Positions 45,250-57,689 of a stretch of 64,000 bases of DNA are shown one piece after another (positions within the stretch are counted from its first letter, which is position 1; each line of letters starts with the position of its first letter). The stretch is taken from the NCBI RefSeq assembly GCF_047495875.1, contig NC_092472.1, positions 2,354,849 through 2,418,848 on the forward strand, given 5' to 3'. A program made the position numbers and the translations under genes. Under the pieces are notes generated by a model. The model saw nothing but the letters and a program-made list of their open reading frames with translations. It searched no databases and was not told the origin of the DNA. The DNA comes from Pithys albifrons albifrons (Eukaryota > Chordata > Aves > Passeriformes > Thamnophilidae).

Positions 45250-47095
45250 TCCTTATACCAGCCCAGCCTCTGAAAGGAAAAGATTTGTAATTACAGGCGA
45301 AAAAGAGAGTGCTGGGAGTAATCTGGGAGCTTTGCTATGCATATGGATGTGCTTCAGTCTCTGGGTAGGGATGATCTGCTTTACATGAGTACTTGTCACC
45401 AAAGCAGGACTCTGAGCTTACTGCCTGATGCTCCGTGTGAATTCTGGGACTTGCAGGACTGTTCCTGCCATTTCTTGCCTTTTCTGACCTAGAAAATATT
45501 TACTTCCTTTTTTTTTTTTTTGTAAATCAGAACTGCCATCCCTAGAAAAATTTAATAAGGTATTTTGGTGCCTGTCAGGGAGTTGCCAGTGGAAATCAGG
45601 GTCAAAACGGTAGCATGGCTCTGGACTTAATTAGATAGGCAGCTTTTTTTGGGAGAAGTTATTTTAAAGAGTTGGACACTGGGGAATTTTCTGCATTGAG
45701 TTAGGAAGAAAACAGCTTTAAAATGTGTTTCTCCATTTCCTAGAAAATGAGTTTTCTACATGGCTTTGGATTGTTCAGCCAAATGTCTCTGTTTTTTCAT
45801 GATATGTTTCACAACATATTTGTTACATCCAGACATAGAATGTTGGAATTAATCAAAACTGAAATATTTATGGAGAAAGCCATTTCACGTCCATCTCTGT
45901 CATGAGACTGGCTGCTCTGATAGGGATTAGAGGTTGTTACACTAATGACTTAGACTTTTGTCTCATTGCCAGAGTAGTTTCCCAATTTAGAACCTTTTCT
46001 TCTGATTAATATTTGTATTCCTCCCACAATTCCTCTTCTTATAGGAACTCGTACTGGGAATTATTCCAGACCTACATAATGTCTCTGAAATCTTTTTATC
46101 CCTCTGTTTGCTGATCAGTGGAAAGGATTTTAATGCCAGGTTAGGTAATCGAGATAAATCCCAACTTCATCTAAGTTTATCCCTCCACCATGTCTTGGAT
46201 ATTCCAGAAACATTTTTTGTGATCCATAAATAAATTCACGTAGGATTTTGATTAATCTTTTTTTTTTTTTACTCTTCTGTTTTCAGCGAGGCCTCATTAC
46301 ATTAATGGGAGATCCAATGGAATGTTTTACAACTTCCACTATGAGCAAGCTTGTTTAGTGCCACACTCTTTGGGAGGGCTTGAAATCATCACTGTACTCC
46401 TAAGACAAAGTTTTGTGCTCAGCTGGCCTTGTGTGGTGCTCTTTGGTGCTTCCCTGAAGCTGGAAGGGCTTCTGGTACCTGCTGATGCTTCCCAGCCTCA
46501 CTCAGGTCTGGGTGAGCTTTTACACTGGTGTAAAGTGTACACTGATTTAACTCACTACACTTCTAACTCTGGCTTACCAGAAAGAAGAGGGAGTTGAGCT
46601 TGCTTAGAGTAAATCTCTTGCTGGCACTTGGATCCCTGTGTGTTTGGGAGAGGAAGGGCTTCTGGCTTGGAGATCCACATCTCAGCACTCTGGGGTTTCT
46701 GTGTGTCCTTTTGGGACATTTTGTGGCCACAATCCAGCTCTTCTTGTGCATGGTCACACCTGAGGAAAAGCTTCACAAAAACTGCATCCTGGTTGGAAAA
46801 CTCCTTGCCCTGACATGTGGGCAATAATGGAGCAGGGCCCATAACCCTTTTTCTTTGACTCTCTTACCTCCAGCAGAAGGTTTCAAGCCAATCCAGAAGT
46901 CAAAGTTTTCTTGTGGAGAAGAAAGCCTTGGTCTGAATGACTCCCAAGTGGCATCTCTGTACCTCAGAGCTGTCAAGTTAAACAAGCCTGGCAGAGATGG
47001 TGGCTCCAGCTTATCAACTCTGTGTCATGTGTGCTCTGGAATGATGGGCTGGTTTAAAGGTAAACTGGCAGGGGAAATGAACCCAACAGAAAAGA
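45250..47095. other. Sequence without recognised features
   Basis: AT-rich, apparently unannotated sequence with poly-T tracts near 45.51 and 46.26 kb. No supported exon or young repeat. Confidence 0.5.
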
Positions 47096-47099
47096 GATT

Positions 47100-47716
47100 G
47101 TAAGTCAGAGTTACAATTTAATAACTATTTTACAATAAATGCAATGGCACAAAGAGAAATTGGGTTTAACCCACAAACCCCAGCAGTGTAACCCACCCCC
47201 TGGGGCACAAACACAGGGGGGTTTGGTGGCCCCTGTGCTGAGCCCCACGTGGTTCCTCTGAGTCCAAAGTAAAAGGAAGGGAAAAACCTGTTGGTGCAGA
47301 TGATGGCACAGTCTGGGCAAGAGTGGTGGGCTCCTCCTGTCCAGGATCTGCTCCTCCTCTGGATCTGATGAGTGGAACCCCAGTCCCAAAACCCCCAAGA
47401 TTCTCTCCCCTCAGGTGCAGGTGGGAGCCCCCAGTGCCTCCCCCAGGGCAGGGAGTTCCACACTGGGGGATCTGACTCTGGCAGTCAGGGGGGATTTTGG
47501 AATCGTTGCTGGCCCATGGGCAGAGCTGAGCCCTCAGGTGGGTGTGGAGGTGCCAAGGACTCCCTGCAGGGCAGTTCTCCCAGCTCCTCTGCCAGGCTTC
47601 TTTCCCAGCCAGCTCCCAGCCTGAGGGCTCAGCTGTGCCCTGGGCAGCTGCTGCCAGTGGGCCATTGGGAACAGTTCTTGGGAAATGAAGAGAGGGTTTA
47701 GAATACACAGCTTTGG
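47100..47716 (-). mobile_element. Solo LTR candidate
   Basis: The minus strand runs from TGTGTATTCTAAACC to ATTGTAACTCTGACTTACA. It contains CATTTATTGTAAAATAGTTA near the 3' end and a C/G-rich middle, as in avian ERV LTRs. A long minus-strand open frame covers it but looks like an LTR artefact. Target duplications are not evident. Confidence 0.48.
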
Positions 47717-47747
47717 TCACACCCACAGAGTGGTCTTGGTTGCTGAA

Positions 47748-47838
47748 CCAGGACAGGTGACCCTGATGGAACAGGGAGGTGGGAGAGAAGACCCACTGTG
47801 GTCCTTCCAGCCTTACCCAGTCTGTGATTCTGTGTGAC
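47748..47838 (+). mobile_element. CR1 3'-end fragment
   Basis: GATGGAACAGGGAGGTGGGA followed by the tail CCCAGTCTGTGATTCTGTG. Same subfamily as the 16.5 and 18.2 kb copies. Confidence 0.88.
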
Positions 47839-48651
47839 TCCAAGTTACACTAATGACAGATAGGATGAAAAAAAGCCCTCCCTTGCTTTGACCCAGAGTT
47901 GCTCTTTCCTCTGATGGTTCATTGATTCCCTCCTGGTTTAGTAGATTTTGATAAGTTGGGCATTTGCAGATCTGCTGCGATTAACATTCCACGTCAGCGG
48001 CGCCGAGAGCTCCTGTGCCAACAGAGCCCCAGCTCTGAGCCTGCTGAGTTAAAAATGTTCGTTGCTGATGGATTCCAACGTCTCTCTCGGTTACTAATAG
48101 ACTGGAAAGCATTTCATCATCTTCAAGCAATGAAAGCAAATCATCCTTCTTTCCAAATACTGACTAAAAGTCTGTTTGAACACTTCTGCATTTTCTGCAT
48201 AATCCTCCCCAGTTCTGCTGCCTGCACCGAGCGCTGACCCTGGACTGTTGCTAGGATTTCTTCTGCAAACACAACTTCCTCGTGCTAAGCTCTGGCAGCC
48301 TTGGATTTAAGGCTGAGGTTTCTTTGTTTCCTGCTCCTGTTCATGTAGGTCAGGAGTTTTCCTGTGATTGATTTACAATCAGTTCTGTGTCGTTCTGGTG
48401 TCTGACATTTCAGGCTCTGCTTTTCTTTGCTGATGTCACCACCAAACTTTGACTTTGTTGGGTGTTTGATTCGTTGATATTTTTCATATTTTTTTAGAGT
48501 GTCAGGGGAAATGGCAAGAGGATTAGAAAAAAGATATCATTTTCCCATTGTTTTAAATATATATCTTTGTATTATATGTTATTCCTCAGGGACTGTAGTG
48601 ACAGGACAAGGAGTAATGGGTTCACACTGGAAGAAGGGAAATTTAAATATA

Positions 48652-48868
48652 TGGGGAGGAATCCTTCCCTGTGAGGGTGGGCAGGCCCTGGCACAGGTTG
48701 GGCATAGAAACTGTGGCTGCCCCACCCCTGGAAGTGTCCAAGGCCAGGTTGGACAGGGCTTGGAGCAACCTGGGCTGGTGGGAGGTGTCCCTGCCCATGG
48801 CAGGGAGTGGGACTGGATGATCTTTCAGGCCCTTCCAGCCCAAACCAGTCTGTGATTCTATGTTTAAT
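48652..48868 (+). mobile_element. CR1 3' end
   Basis: CTGTGAGGGTGGGCAGGCCC, AAGGCCAGGTTGGACAGGGC and the tail CCAGTCTGTGATTCTATG. Confidence 0.95.
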
Positions 48869-49781
48869 ACTGAATATATATAACTAAATAAAACCCCCAA
48901 CAGCAATGCCTTCTAATCCACTTTTGACAAACTGGAGTCTTAGTATTTGGATTAAGGGCTTGAAATTTAAGAAAGGAATAACCCCAGTGAAAAATGTGTT
49001 TCTTTCTTTTCCTTTGGAATCTGCCATGTCCTGAGTCTCACCATGTCAGTGTGCATGTGTTCAGCTCTGTGTCCACAGAGACCTTTCCAACAACGGGCAC
49101 CACTCCTGGCTTGAGGCAGGGCAGGTTTCACCAGAGGAGCCACACTTGGTGCTGACAGAGCTGAAACCAAGGCAGATGGGAGGACCTGGAAGGTAAAGAG
49201 ATGTAAGGTAGGAAGAGAAGCAGAAATAGCTGCACAGGCACAGGTGGGACTGGGGAAAATCTATAGGATGGAGGTGAAAATACTGGTGCTTGTTCAACTG
49301 TGATTCCTGTTAAGAGGGTGGGATAGAGCCCAGCACCACCCAGGGCTGTGAGCAAAGATATGAGACCTCCAGCCCAGCCTGAGTGTACTTAAGGCCTTTG
49401 TAAAGGATGGCAACACCATATTGTTACCAGAAACCTCATTGCTTGCAGATCCCAGGCCACAGAAGGGGATGAGGATACCAGAATGCTGATCTCTTCCCCA
49501 GCAGTACGTGGGGAAAGCTCTGTCCAGGCAGGGCTGCCTGTGCTCCTCCACCTGGAGAGCCATCCTGGTCCAACACCAGCAGGGCTGGAGGGAAGGCAAG
49601 CAGCAGAAGAGGGGTTGTGGTCCCTCAAGTTCAGGTGGTCCATCTGCCCTCTCTTTCCAAAGCCATCCATGCTCCCCAGGCTCTCCTATGCCTTGTGCTT
49701 TATCACTTCATGTCAGAGCTTCATTCCCTTACCAAAGCTATTCCCTCTTTTTCCCAGCAGCCTCTCCACACCACTGTCAGA

Positions 49782-49925
49782 GAATCATAGAGCCACAGAA
49801 TGGTTTGGGGTGGAGGGACCTCAAAGCTCATCTTGTTCCAACCCCCTGCCCTTGGCAGGGACACCTTCCACTATCCCAGGTTGGTCCAAGCCCGTCCAAC
49901 CTGGCCTTGGACACTTCCAGGGATA
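49782..49925 (-). mobile_element. CR1 3' end
   Basis: Plus strand AATCATAGAGCCACAGAATG, CCCTTGGCAGGGACACCTTC, CTGGCCTTGGACACTTCCAG. Confidence 0.94.
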
Positions 49926-50579
49926 CTTATTTCTGCTCTAAGGTTTTCCCATAGCACCCACTACAGGCCACAGGGTGTGAGCAGAGAGAATCCAAGGCCT
50001 TTTGGTTTGTCTGTAGGATGATTTTAATGTTCTTTATACCTTGAAGCTCCATGGCTTTCTTTTCTTGTAAGTACAGCTGTAGCACTTCCAGTCTGCAGGG
50101 CTTTTCCTCAGTGAACCTTTCCCTTGTTCTCACACCACTGTATCTCTTCATTTTCATTATCAGCAGATGGAGAGTGAGTCCCAGTTCCTTCCTTCCACCC
50201 CTCCTGCCAAGAGGGCTCTGGTTCCCAGGCATATTTTGTGGGTACTTAATCTTGAGCTGCTTTTCTTCCAGTGATTTTGATTAATTTTATTCAGGTACAT
50301 AAAATTATTTTGTGAGTGACACTTGTCATTAAAAAAAAAATAAATTGTCTGAAGTTAGGTGTGCTAACCTGATTCCAGGGAGAACATTTCATGCCTCCTT
50401 CTCTTCAAATTTCAACCTCATTATTATTTTCCTGAAATCCACTTTTAATTGTAAGTACCCAGCACTCTGCTGGCTCACGCGGCACCGACTGACACGGGGT
50501 TGCTCTGGAGTGCTCCACTGAGTGTCTTCTGGGGAATATTGAGCTTCCATGGAAACATGAGAACCATCCTGTGAAGCAG

Positions 50580-50770
50580 CCTCTTCAGGCAAACCATACG
50601 GGGTGGCACTCTGGGCCCCGCTCCGATGGTCCGAGGGCCGCGGCGCTGCCTGCGAAGCCGGCCCAGCTCCCCTTGGCTGCGGCTGTGCAGCACTAATGAG
50701 CCATCGCAGCCGCCAGCAGGTTCCCCCTGTGCTTGCTGCATATTCATGGGGCTTCCTTCCTGTTGGTTCA
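50580..50770. promoter_or_regulatory. Short GC-rich island with octamer and homeobox-like sites
   Basis: A CpG cluster (CCGATGGTCCGAGGGCCGCG) is followed by CACTAATGAGCC and GCATATTCATGG, patterns typical of vertebrate enhancers. There is no coding similarity and no repeat match that I recognise. The regulatory label is inference. Confidence 0.3.
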
Positions 50771-50879
50771 GAACTCTTTCCACTACATTAACTGGAGAAC
50801 TTCAGTTACCCCGTGGAGTGCTCAGTGCCGGAGGAAGGGACTATCCTGTCCTTTCCAGCCTTGGCTGAAGAGTGTTTGG

Positions 50880-51157
50880 AAAAGGGTTGGAGTGCCTTGG
50901 CTGGGCCTTCATCTTGGACACTTCTCCTGTGGAGACAGGCTGGGAGAGCTGGGAGTGTCCACCTGGAGAGACTGAGAGCCCTTCCAGTGCCTAAAGGGGC
51001 GCCAGGAGAGCCGGAGAGGGACTTTGGACAAGGGATGGGCTGACTGGAAAAGGGGAACAGTCTTAAGTTGGAGGATGGGGTTAGATGGGATATTGGGAAG
51101 GAATTCTTGGCTATGAGGGTGGGAGACCCTGGCATAGTTTGCCCAGGGAAGCTGTGA
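50880..51157 (+). mobile_element. CR1, left part (split by LTR)
   Basis: GGAGACAGGCTGGGAGAGCT, CTTGGCTATGAGGGTGGGAG and GGGAAGCTGTGA. The element continues at 51787 after the LTR insertion, and both parts together form one normal CR1 3' end. Confidence 0.9.
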
Positions 51158-51162
51158 CTGTC

Positions 51163-51786
51163 TGTCTGGTTTGAGATAAGCAACTGCCAACCCCCCCAAG
51201 CACAGAGAGAAAAGCCTCCCTCCTAACACCAGGGAAAGGGAGGAAAAGAGAGGGGAAAGAAAAAAACACTTCAAACTGCATTTATACTAAATCTACATAT
51301 ATTTTTCACAGAAAGAAAGAGACAATTAGAAGAGAGTACAAATATTCACTCACACAAGTCTGCAACAACAAGTTCCCCACCTCAACTTCTTAACGAACAC
51401 ACAAATTCTACTGTCCTAACTACACATTACTTAAGACAAAACTTATTCCCCAGGGAGACAAACTCAAGCAGAAAGGAGAGACCCAGAACAACACATTTTA
51501 CTTTCCTGAGGTACCCTGTGAGCCAGTGGTGGGCCTGGTCCTCTCCATCCCCCCTGGGACAGCATCGTGTGTCCTCCCAAGAGAAGGGCTGAGAAGAGAC
51601 TGCCTTAACCACTCCCACACTGGTTCCTACTTCCCTGGAGATGATGTCATAATGTGGTATGGAATACAAAATTACTGGCTAGGAGAGGTCAGCTGTTAGC
51701 TCAGCCCAGCTCAAGTCAGCTGACAGCTTTGGCCTAGTCCAAACTTCAGAGCCCAAATTTAGGCCCACCTGGGTGAGCCCATAACA
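51163..51786 (-). mobile_element. Solo LTR inserted in a CR1
   Basis: A 624-bp element with TG...CA termini (minus strand TGTTATGGGCTCACC to CTCAAACCAGACA). It interrupts a CR1 copy between CTGTGA and CCATCCCTGG. Flanks CTGTC (51158-51162) and CTGCC (51787-51791) form a 5-bp target duplication with one change, and uninterrupted CR1 copies have CTGCC once. No retroviral genes are present. Confidence 0.82.
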
Positions 51787-51925
51787 CTGCCCCATCCCTG
51801 GAAGTGTCCAAGGCCAGTTGGATGGGGCTTGGAGCAACTTGGGAATAGTGGAAGGTGTCCCTGCCCATGGATAAGCTTTAGTGTCCCTTCCAACCCAAAC
51901 CAGTCTGGGATTCTATGAAATTATA
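51787..51925 (+). mobile_element. CR1, right part (split by LTR)
   Basis: Continues the CR1 from 51157: CCATCCCTGGAAGTGTCCAA, GGTGTCCCTGCCCATGGATA and the tail CAGTCTGGGATTCTATG. Confidence 0.92.
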
Positions 51926-52021
51926 ATTCTTTCCTGTCTCATTTTGCTCATCACTCAGATTGTGCTGCCCTATGATCTTACTAAAGGCCTCCAACTTGGT
52001 GCCTATTTGCTAAGACAGACC

Positions 52022-52092
52022 CTTAATTAGGGGGTTGGAACTAGATGGTTTTTAAGGTCCTTTCCATCCCAAACCATTCTAGGACTCCTTGA
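52022..52092 (+). mobile_element. CR1 3'-end fragment
   Basis: GGTTGGAACTAGATGGTTTT, AAGGTCCTTTCCATCCCAAA and CCATTCTAGGACTCC. Only the last 70 bases of a CR1. Confidence 0.85.
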
Positions 52093-52094
52093 TT

Positions 52095-55000
52095 TTCCAT
52101 AGGCCATGAAAATATTCATACACAAGTTCTGAAAGCCATAATGCTCAGACAGGCCTTGGAAGGGTGGACTCTGAGAGCCAGACAGAGGGCTCTGGTTTGT
52201 GCTCAAAGCCACATGGAAGGCTTAGGGGGCACCAAAAGTCACTAGAAATTAAGAAAATACTTTGAATCCCTCCCTTTTCTCTCTGTGAACTTTCAACCCC
52301 AAAGTCCCCTCTTAATCTCTGCCCAGTTCTGATCACTACATGGAGCTTAACCTGGGCAGCAGCTTAAAAAATTATAAATAGGTTGGAGTAAAGTGACTTA
52401 CAAACCTTTGTATGGAAAGACACACACAAATCTGGAACTAAGCACTTCCCAGGGAAGGGAACTCACATCTTTGAACTGAACCACAAGGGTAATTAAAAGA
52501 GACTGGAGTTTTCCAGCACCAGAACTGGCTGCATTGCTGGTGGATGTGGAGGGAGAAAAAGAGGATTTAATTTCAGCTCTTTTTTTAATGCTGCATCATT
52601 TTTACTAAAAAAGAGTAGCAAGTGAACATGTGATCTTTGCAGGAGGATGGAGCCAGAGGTGCTGTGGCTGAGGGGAGGCCAAGGCCAGCACTGAGGGCTG
52701 GAGGCAGAGCCACATCCCCCAGGGGAGTTTGTTGCTGTGGGTTTGCAGACCTGCTGCTGGGAGAGCTACAGGTGAGGGGTGTTTTCCTTCTTTTCTGGAA
52801 ACGATCTCTGAAGGGAAAGAGTGCAGAGGTCTGTAAGTCTGTCCTGTGCCCTTTCAAGTCCTTGTATTTCTTTTTATATGTTGTTGGAAACAAGTTTTAT
52901 TTTATTGCCTTTCCCTTCTCTGTGAAAAATTAACCAGTTAACAGTCTCACCTCTGAGGCCTTGCTGGCTGGCTCCTTTCTGCACTCGATCCATGCCCCCC
53001 CTGAGTTCCCACTGCCCCTCTGGAGCAGCTACAGCACAGGTGGCTCTGCTTGTCCTTTTTTTTCTGTCTCTGGAAACTGCAATAATTTTCATTATCTCAC
53101 CCAAAAGCTGGAACAGCTTCTCCATTCCCAGGGTCAGACATCCCTCTGTCTTGGCACAGGTTCTTCCCATTTTTCACCCAGTGCTGTGATTTGAGGCTCA
53201 TCCTCCCTCACTGAGCATTTTTGATCCCTTACATTCTTCTCCAGCATTTTTTTCTGATGCTGTGGGGGTGCCTGGGCTCTACAAGACACTTAAAATGTGC
53301 TGGCACAGAGTGGGGGGACTACAGAGCCAGAGTTTGGGGCACTGCAAAGAGATTGCTGGTGTACTGCTCTTCCCAGCTTGTCTTGGGACATGTGGAGATT
53401 GACTCCTCTGTGTGTGATGCTTGGTCCTCTCTTTGGCTCTGTGGGCATTTTTGGGTTGCAGGGATGTGTGGCAGAGAGGAAGGTGGATGAGACCAGGAGT
53501 GACTGCACCAAAAGCAGAATTTTCTTTTCCAAAAGGACCATTAGTCTGGTCCCTGAGGTGGGAATGGAGGTGCCATGGGCAGCTTTGCACTGCAGTGGGA
53601 GAGCTCCTTCCATTTGGGGAAGCTACTGGGATTTCACACCAGTTCCCAAATGTGAGACCAAATTTGCAGGGCGGGAGACTGATCTGGGCCTTGGGGTGTT
53701 GGGGAGACCTGTGTTGTTCTGATGTGCCCTCATTTCCTGATGAGGAGCTTTTCTTGCAGCAGAAATGATGACTTTTTCTGCCACAAAGCTTCAGAAGTCC
53801 CTGGTGGGAGCAGAGCTCTGACAAAATGGGCAGCAAGGGAAGATCTGGGCTCAGGAGACGTCAGAGAAGTGCCCTAAAGAGGTGAGTGACCAAACCTAAA
53901 CCCCAAGAAGGCTTTGGGGCCTCTGTACCCCATTCCTGGGGGGTCAGTTGTGCCCAGAAAGTCCAGACAAGGGGACCTGGAGAGGATCCCTTGCTGGCAC
54001 CAGAGGCAGGGTGATGCCAGGTGCTTCTGCAGGGCCCCACAGCTGAGGTGGTGGGTGGGGGCTGATCCAGGGCTCTGCAGTCAAAGCACAGAGTGCTGCC
54101 CTGAAGGTGTGGGAGATGGACTATGCTCTCCCCACGGCAAAGGCTGATGTGGCTCAAACAAGCAGGAGCAGCATCAAATCTGAGCTGAAGGGTTTGTTTC
54201 CCAGTCTCTGTTTGAGGGGAACACCCTGGTGGGGGGTGCCCTTGGGGTCAGCTGTTGAACTGGGTCTGTTGGGAGCTGCCTTCTGCACTGGGATCATCTT
54301 TGTGGCACTGGAGTTGCCTGTGGGAATGTCTTGTGGAGCTGCCTGGGACTAAAGGTAACAACAGGCTCAGACTCCCTTGTCAGATGTTTCTCCTTGTGGA
54401 TAAAAGATTTCCCTGATCACTCCATTCCAAGGTTTTCATTCCATTCCAAGGTTTTATAAATTTGGAGAATTTAAAAAAATGGTGGCCAAGGTTGCCCTTG
54501 TGGGTCAGGTTTCTTTGGGGAGTCTTTCTCATCCATCTGCCCCAGGAGTGGGTTGGCAAACCATCTTCTATTCCCAGATGTGCTGGCAAGGACGAGCACC
54601 CCTGTGTCTGAGCTACAGCCCTCTCAGGGTGGCACCTGTGTGCCCCGGGCTTTTGGCTGAGCTTTGGCAGAGGTTTTGCCTTGCCCAGTCGTGGCTGAAG
54701 CTCTGTCTCCTCTGTGTGTGGAGAAGGGAAGCCCTGGGCTTGGCTGGGGGCTGCTGGAGAAAGGGTACACAAATCCAATGGGCACATCTGCTCCGGCTTG
54801 GGTGAAAACAGGCCTTTGATTCCTATGGTTTATAGAGGAAAAGTGCCTGGAGTTTCATTCCTGCTGTTTCTCTGTTTTCCTAAGTGTTTATTACTAAGAA
54901 TAGCTGCTGGTTCACCTCCTGCCTGCCCTCCACCAGCTGCTTGGGGCCAGCATTTTAGACTTCAGTTGAGCTGCACAGAGTGAGTGACCTTGTTTTGCAG

Positions 55001-56380
55001 AGACCTTGTTTGAAGGGGCAGGAACTGGGTTTTGCCTTCATTTACCCCGTGAGGAGCTGCCACAGGAGGCCAGGGCTGTGTACCCCGTGCCCTGCAGACC
55101 TTGCTGGGGGGCCACACCAAGTGCTGAGCAGCAATCAAGTGTGCTGCCATCCCACTGGGAAGGTTTTCCTCTTGGAAATCAGAAGTGGAGCAAAGCACAG
55201 CTGAGACAAGATGACTTTTAGGTTATTTGGTGCATTGTGTTCTCAATGCCTGGTAACAGATCTCTGGAGTAGACTTGCCCTGCTCCTCATCCTCAGCTTG
55301 TCCTGCAGCTCCTGCATCAGTTTGGCTGCTGAAAATGGCTAAAGCAAAGAAGAGGAAAAGCTGTGGTGGAGGTTTGGGAAAGCTTTTTCCTTTGCTCTTG
55401 CACACAAACAGGAGCTGCCTTGGGTCCTGCCCTTCCCTCACTGTTGTGGGATGGGACCAATGGTCCCAAGGGCCCATGGAGTACATGGAAAGCTCCTGAA
55501 GGCACCATAGCACAGATTTCCAGTGGTGGTGGCACCAAAATCAGATTGAAAGCTCTGGGACCCTCTGAAAGTCACATCAAGGCCCTTGAGAGCGCTGGAA
55601 AAGAAAGAGAGGGGCTCCAGGTGTGCCCAAGCCCTCCTGAGGGGCACTGTTGGAGCAGGACAAACAGCAGTGCTGGTTTCCCTCTTGCCTCTCCAGTTCA
55701 CCTGAGAACACAAAAGCAAACCAAGAGCTTGAGAGAACCAGAGGGCAGACTGAGATTCAGAGCACTGAAAAGCAGATGGAGGGATTTGAGGGGACCTGGT
55801 GGCATCAAAATCCATGTGGAGGGAGGTGGGGGCTCACCCTGAAAGAACCTCTGGAGCCACAGGAGGGGCACAAAACCAAATGAATTGCTTGTGGAAGAGA
55901 CCTGGTGCAGTTTCTTCAGCACGAGTCCTGTATCTGTCCTCTCACTTCCCTGTGCTGGCACCCAGGTTCCAGCTGGATTTCATGGTGCATGAGCATCCTG
56001 GGAGAATTCCCTTCTTGTTCGCTACGCAAGAGAAACGTTCCCGTTCCACTCGGATCCTACAATGGCTTGTCAGTGACAAAACATTCCCAAATCCTCTCAT
56101 TTATCAAATGGCCAATCCTGTTAACAGCTTAAGAGACATAATTACCTGCAATCTCTTTGCTATTCATTCTATGCCCGCACTCCCCTCTCCCTGGCAGGCT
56201 CCCAGCAGGCAGGAGGCAGGAGAGCAGCAGGCAGAGCCTCAGCACTGCAGTTCCCTCCGGTCACCCTCGCGGGGCTCACGGGGTTTGGTGACCCTGCTTG
56301 GAGCAGCGAGAGGCCGGGAATGAGGAGGGCACAGACCCAAGCACAGCACAGCCGTGTGGAGCTCTCCAGGCAGGGCTGTG
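52095..56380. other. Long stretch without recognised genes or repeats
   Basis: GC-moderate sequence with many short open frames on both strands but no exon supported by both splice sites and protein similarity. A small AT-rich stretch at 56030-56170 between GC-rich flanks might be a regulatory element. Confidence 0.45.
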
Positions 56381-56389
56381 CTGTAAGTG

Positions 56390-57675
56390 CTGATCCATAT
56401 GGTGGGAACATCACTGAGCAGGATCTGCTCTTAGGGCAGCAGGGGTTTAGGAGGGGCAGGTCCTGTCTGACCAACCTGATCTCTTTTTACGATCAGGTGA
56501 CCCACCTGGTGGGTGAGGGGAAGGCTGTGGATGTGTCTGCCTGGACTTCAGCAAGGCCTTTGACACTGTCTCCCATAATATACTCCTGGAAAAGCTGGTA
56601 GCCCATGGCTTGGACAAGTGTATCCTCTGCTGGATTAGGAGCTGGCTGGAGGGCCCAGAGAGTGCTGGTGAATGGAGCTGTGTCCAGCTGGTCACCAGTG
56701 GTGTTCCCCAGGGGTCAGTGTTGGGTCCTGTCCTGTTTAGCATCATTACTGATGATTTAGATGAGGGGATTGAGTCCATCATCAGCAAATTTGCTGATGA
56801 CACCAAGATGGGAGGGAGTGTCGACCTGCTGGAAGGCAGGAGGGCTCTGCAGAGGGATCTGGATAGACTGGAGAGATGGGCTGATTCCAATGGGATGAAG
56901 TTCAACAAGGCCAAGTGCAGGTCCTGCCCTTTGGCCACCCCAACCCCTGCAGCGCTCCAGGCTGGGCACAGAGTGGCTGGAGAGCAGCCAGGCAGAGGGA
57001 CCTGGGGGGACTGAGGGACAGGAAGCTCAACAGGAGCCAACAGTGTGCCCAGGTGGCCAAGAAGGCCAAGGGGATCCTGGCCTGAATCCAAACTAGCGTG
57101 GCCAGCAGGCCCAGGGCAGTGACCCTTCCCCTGGACTCTGCCTTGGGGAGGCCACACCTTGAGTGTTGTGTTCAGTTCTGGGCCCCTCAGGTGAGGAAAG
57201 AGATTGAGGGGCTGGAGTGGGTCCAGAGAAGAGCAACGAGGCTGGAGAAGGGACTGGAGCACAAGTGCTGTGGGGAGAGGCTGAGGGAGCTTGGGGTGTT
57301 CAGCCTGGAGAAGAGGAGGCTCAGAGGTGACCTCAGCACTGTCTGGAAGTGCCTGAAGGGAAGTTCTGGCCAGGTGGGGGTTGGTCTCTTCTCCCAGGCA
57401 CTCAGCAATAGGACAAGGGGGCACGATGGGCTCAAGCTCTGCCAGGGGAAATTGAAGTTGGAGAGCAGAAAAGAATTCTTTGCAGAGAGAGTGCTCAGGG
57501 ATTGGAATGGGCTGCTGAGAGAGGGTGTGGATTCCCCATCCCTGGAGGTTTTTAACCTGAGATTGGCCGTGGCACTGAGTGCCATGATCTGGTAAAGGGA
57601 CTGGAGTGAGACCAAGGGTTGGACTTGATGATCTCGGAGGTCTTTTCCAACCCAGTCGATTCTATGATTCTATGA
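56390..57675 (+). mobile_element. CR1, longest copy, with reverse transcriptase remnant
   Basis: Encodes the end of the CR1 reverse transcriptase. [13 protein letters not shown], then [14 protein letters not shown] and the catalytic FADDTK (about 56790-56807) are visible. A 1-bp deletion near 56537 separates the first block from the upstream frame, and another frame change occurs near 56920, so the protein is dead. The 3' end is complete (GTCGATTCTATGATTCTATG). Confidence 0.95.
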
Positions 57676-57689
57676 ATCACAGCCAGATT

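Noticed and set aside
47166..47843. 225-codon minus-strand ORF as a gene
   Set aside because: It spans an LTR-like element and an adjacent CR1 tail, with no recognisable domain.
56447..57424. 325-codon minus-strand ORF
   Set aside because: It is the antisense of the CR1 copy at 56.39-57.68 kb. The meaningful coding remnant is the reverse transcriptase on the plus strand.
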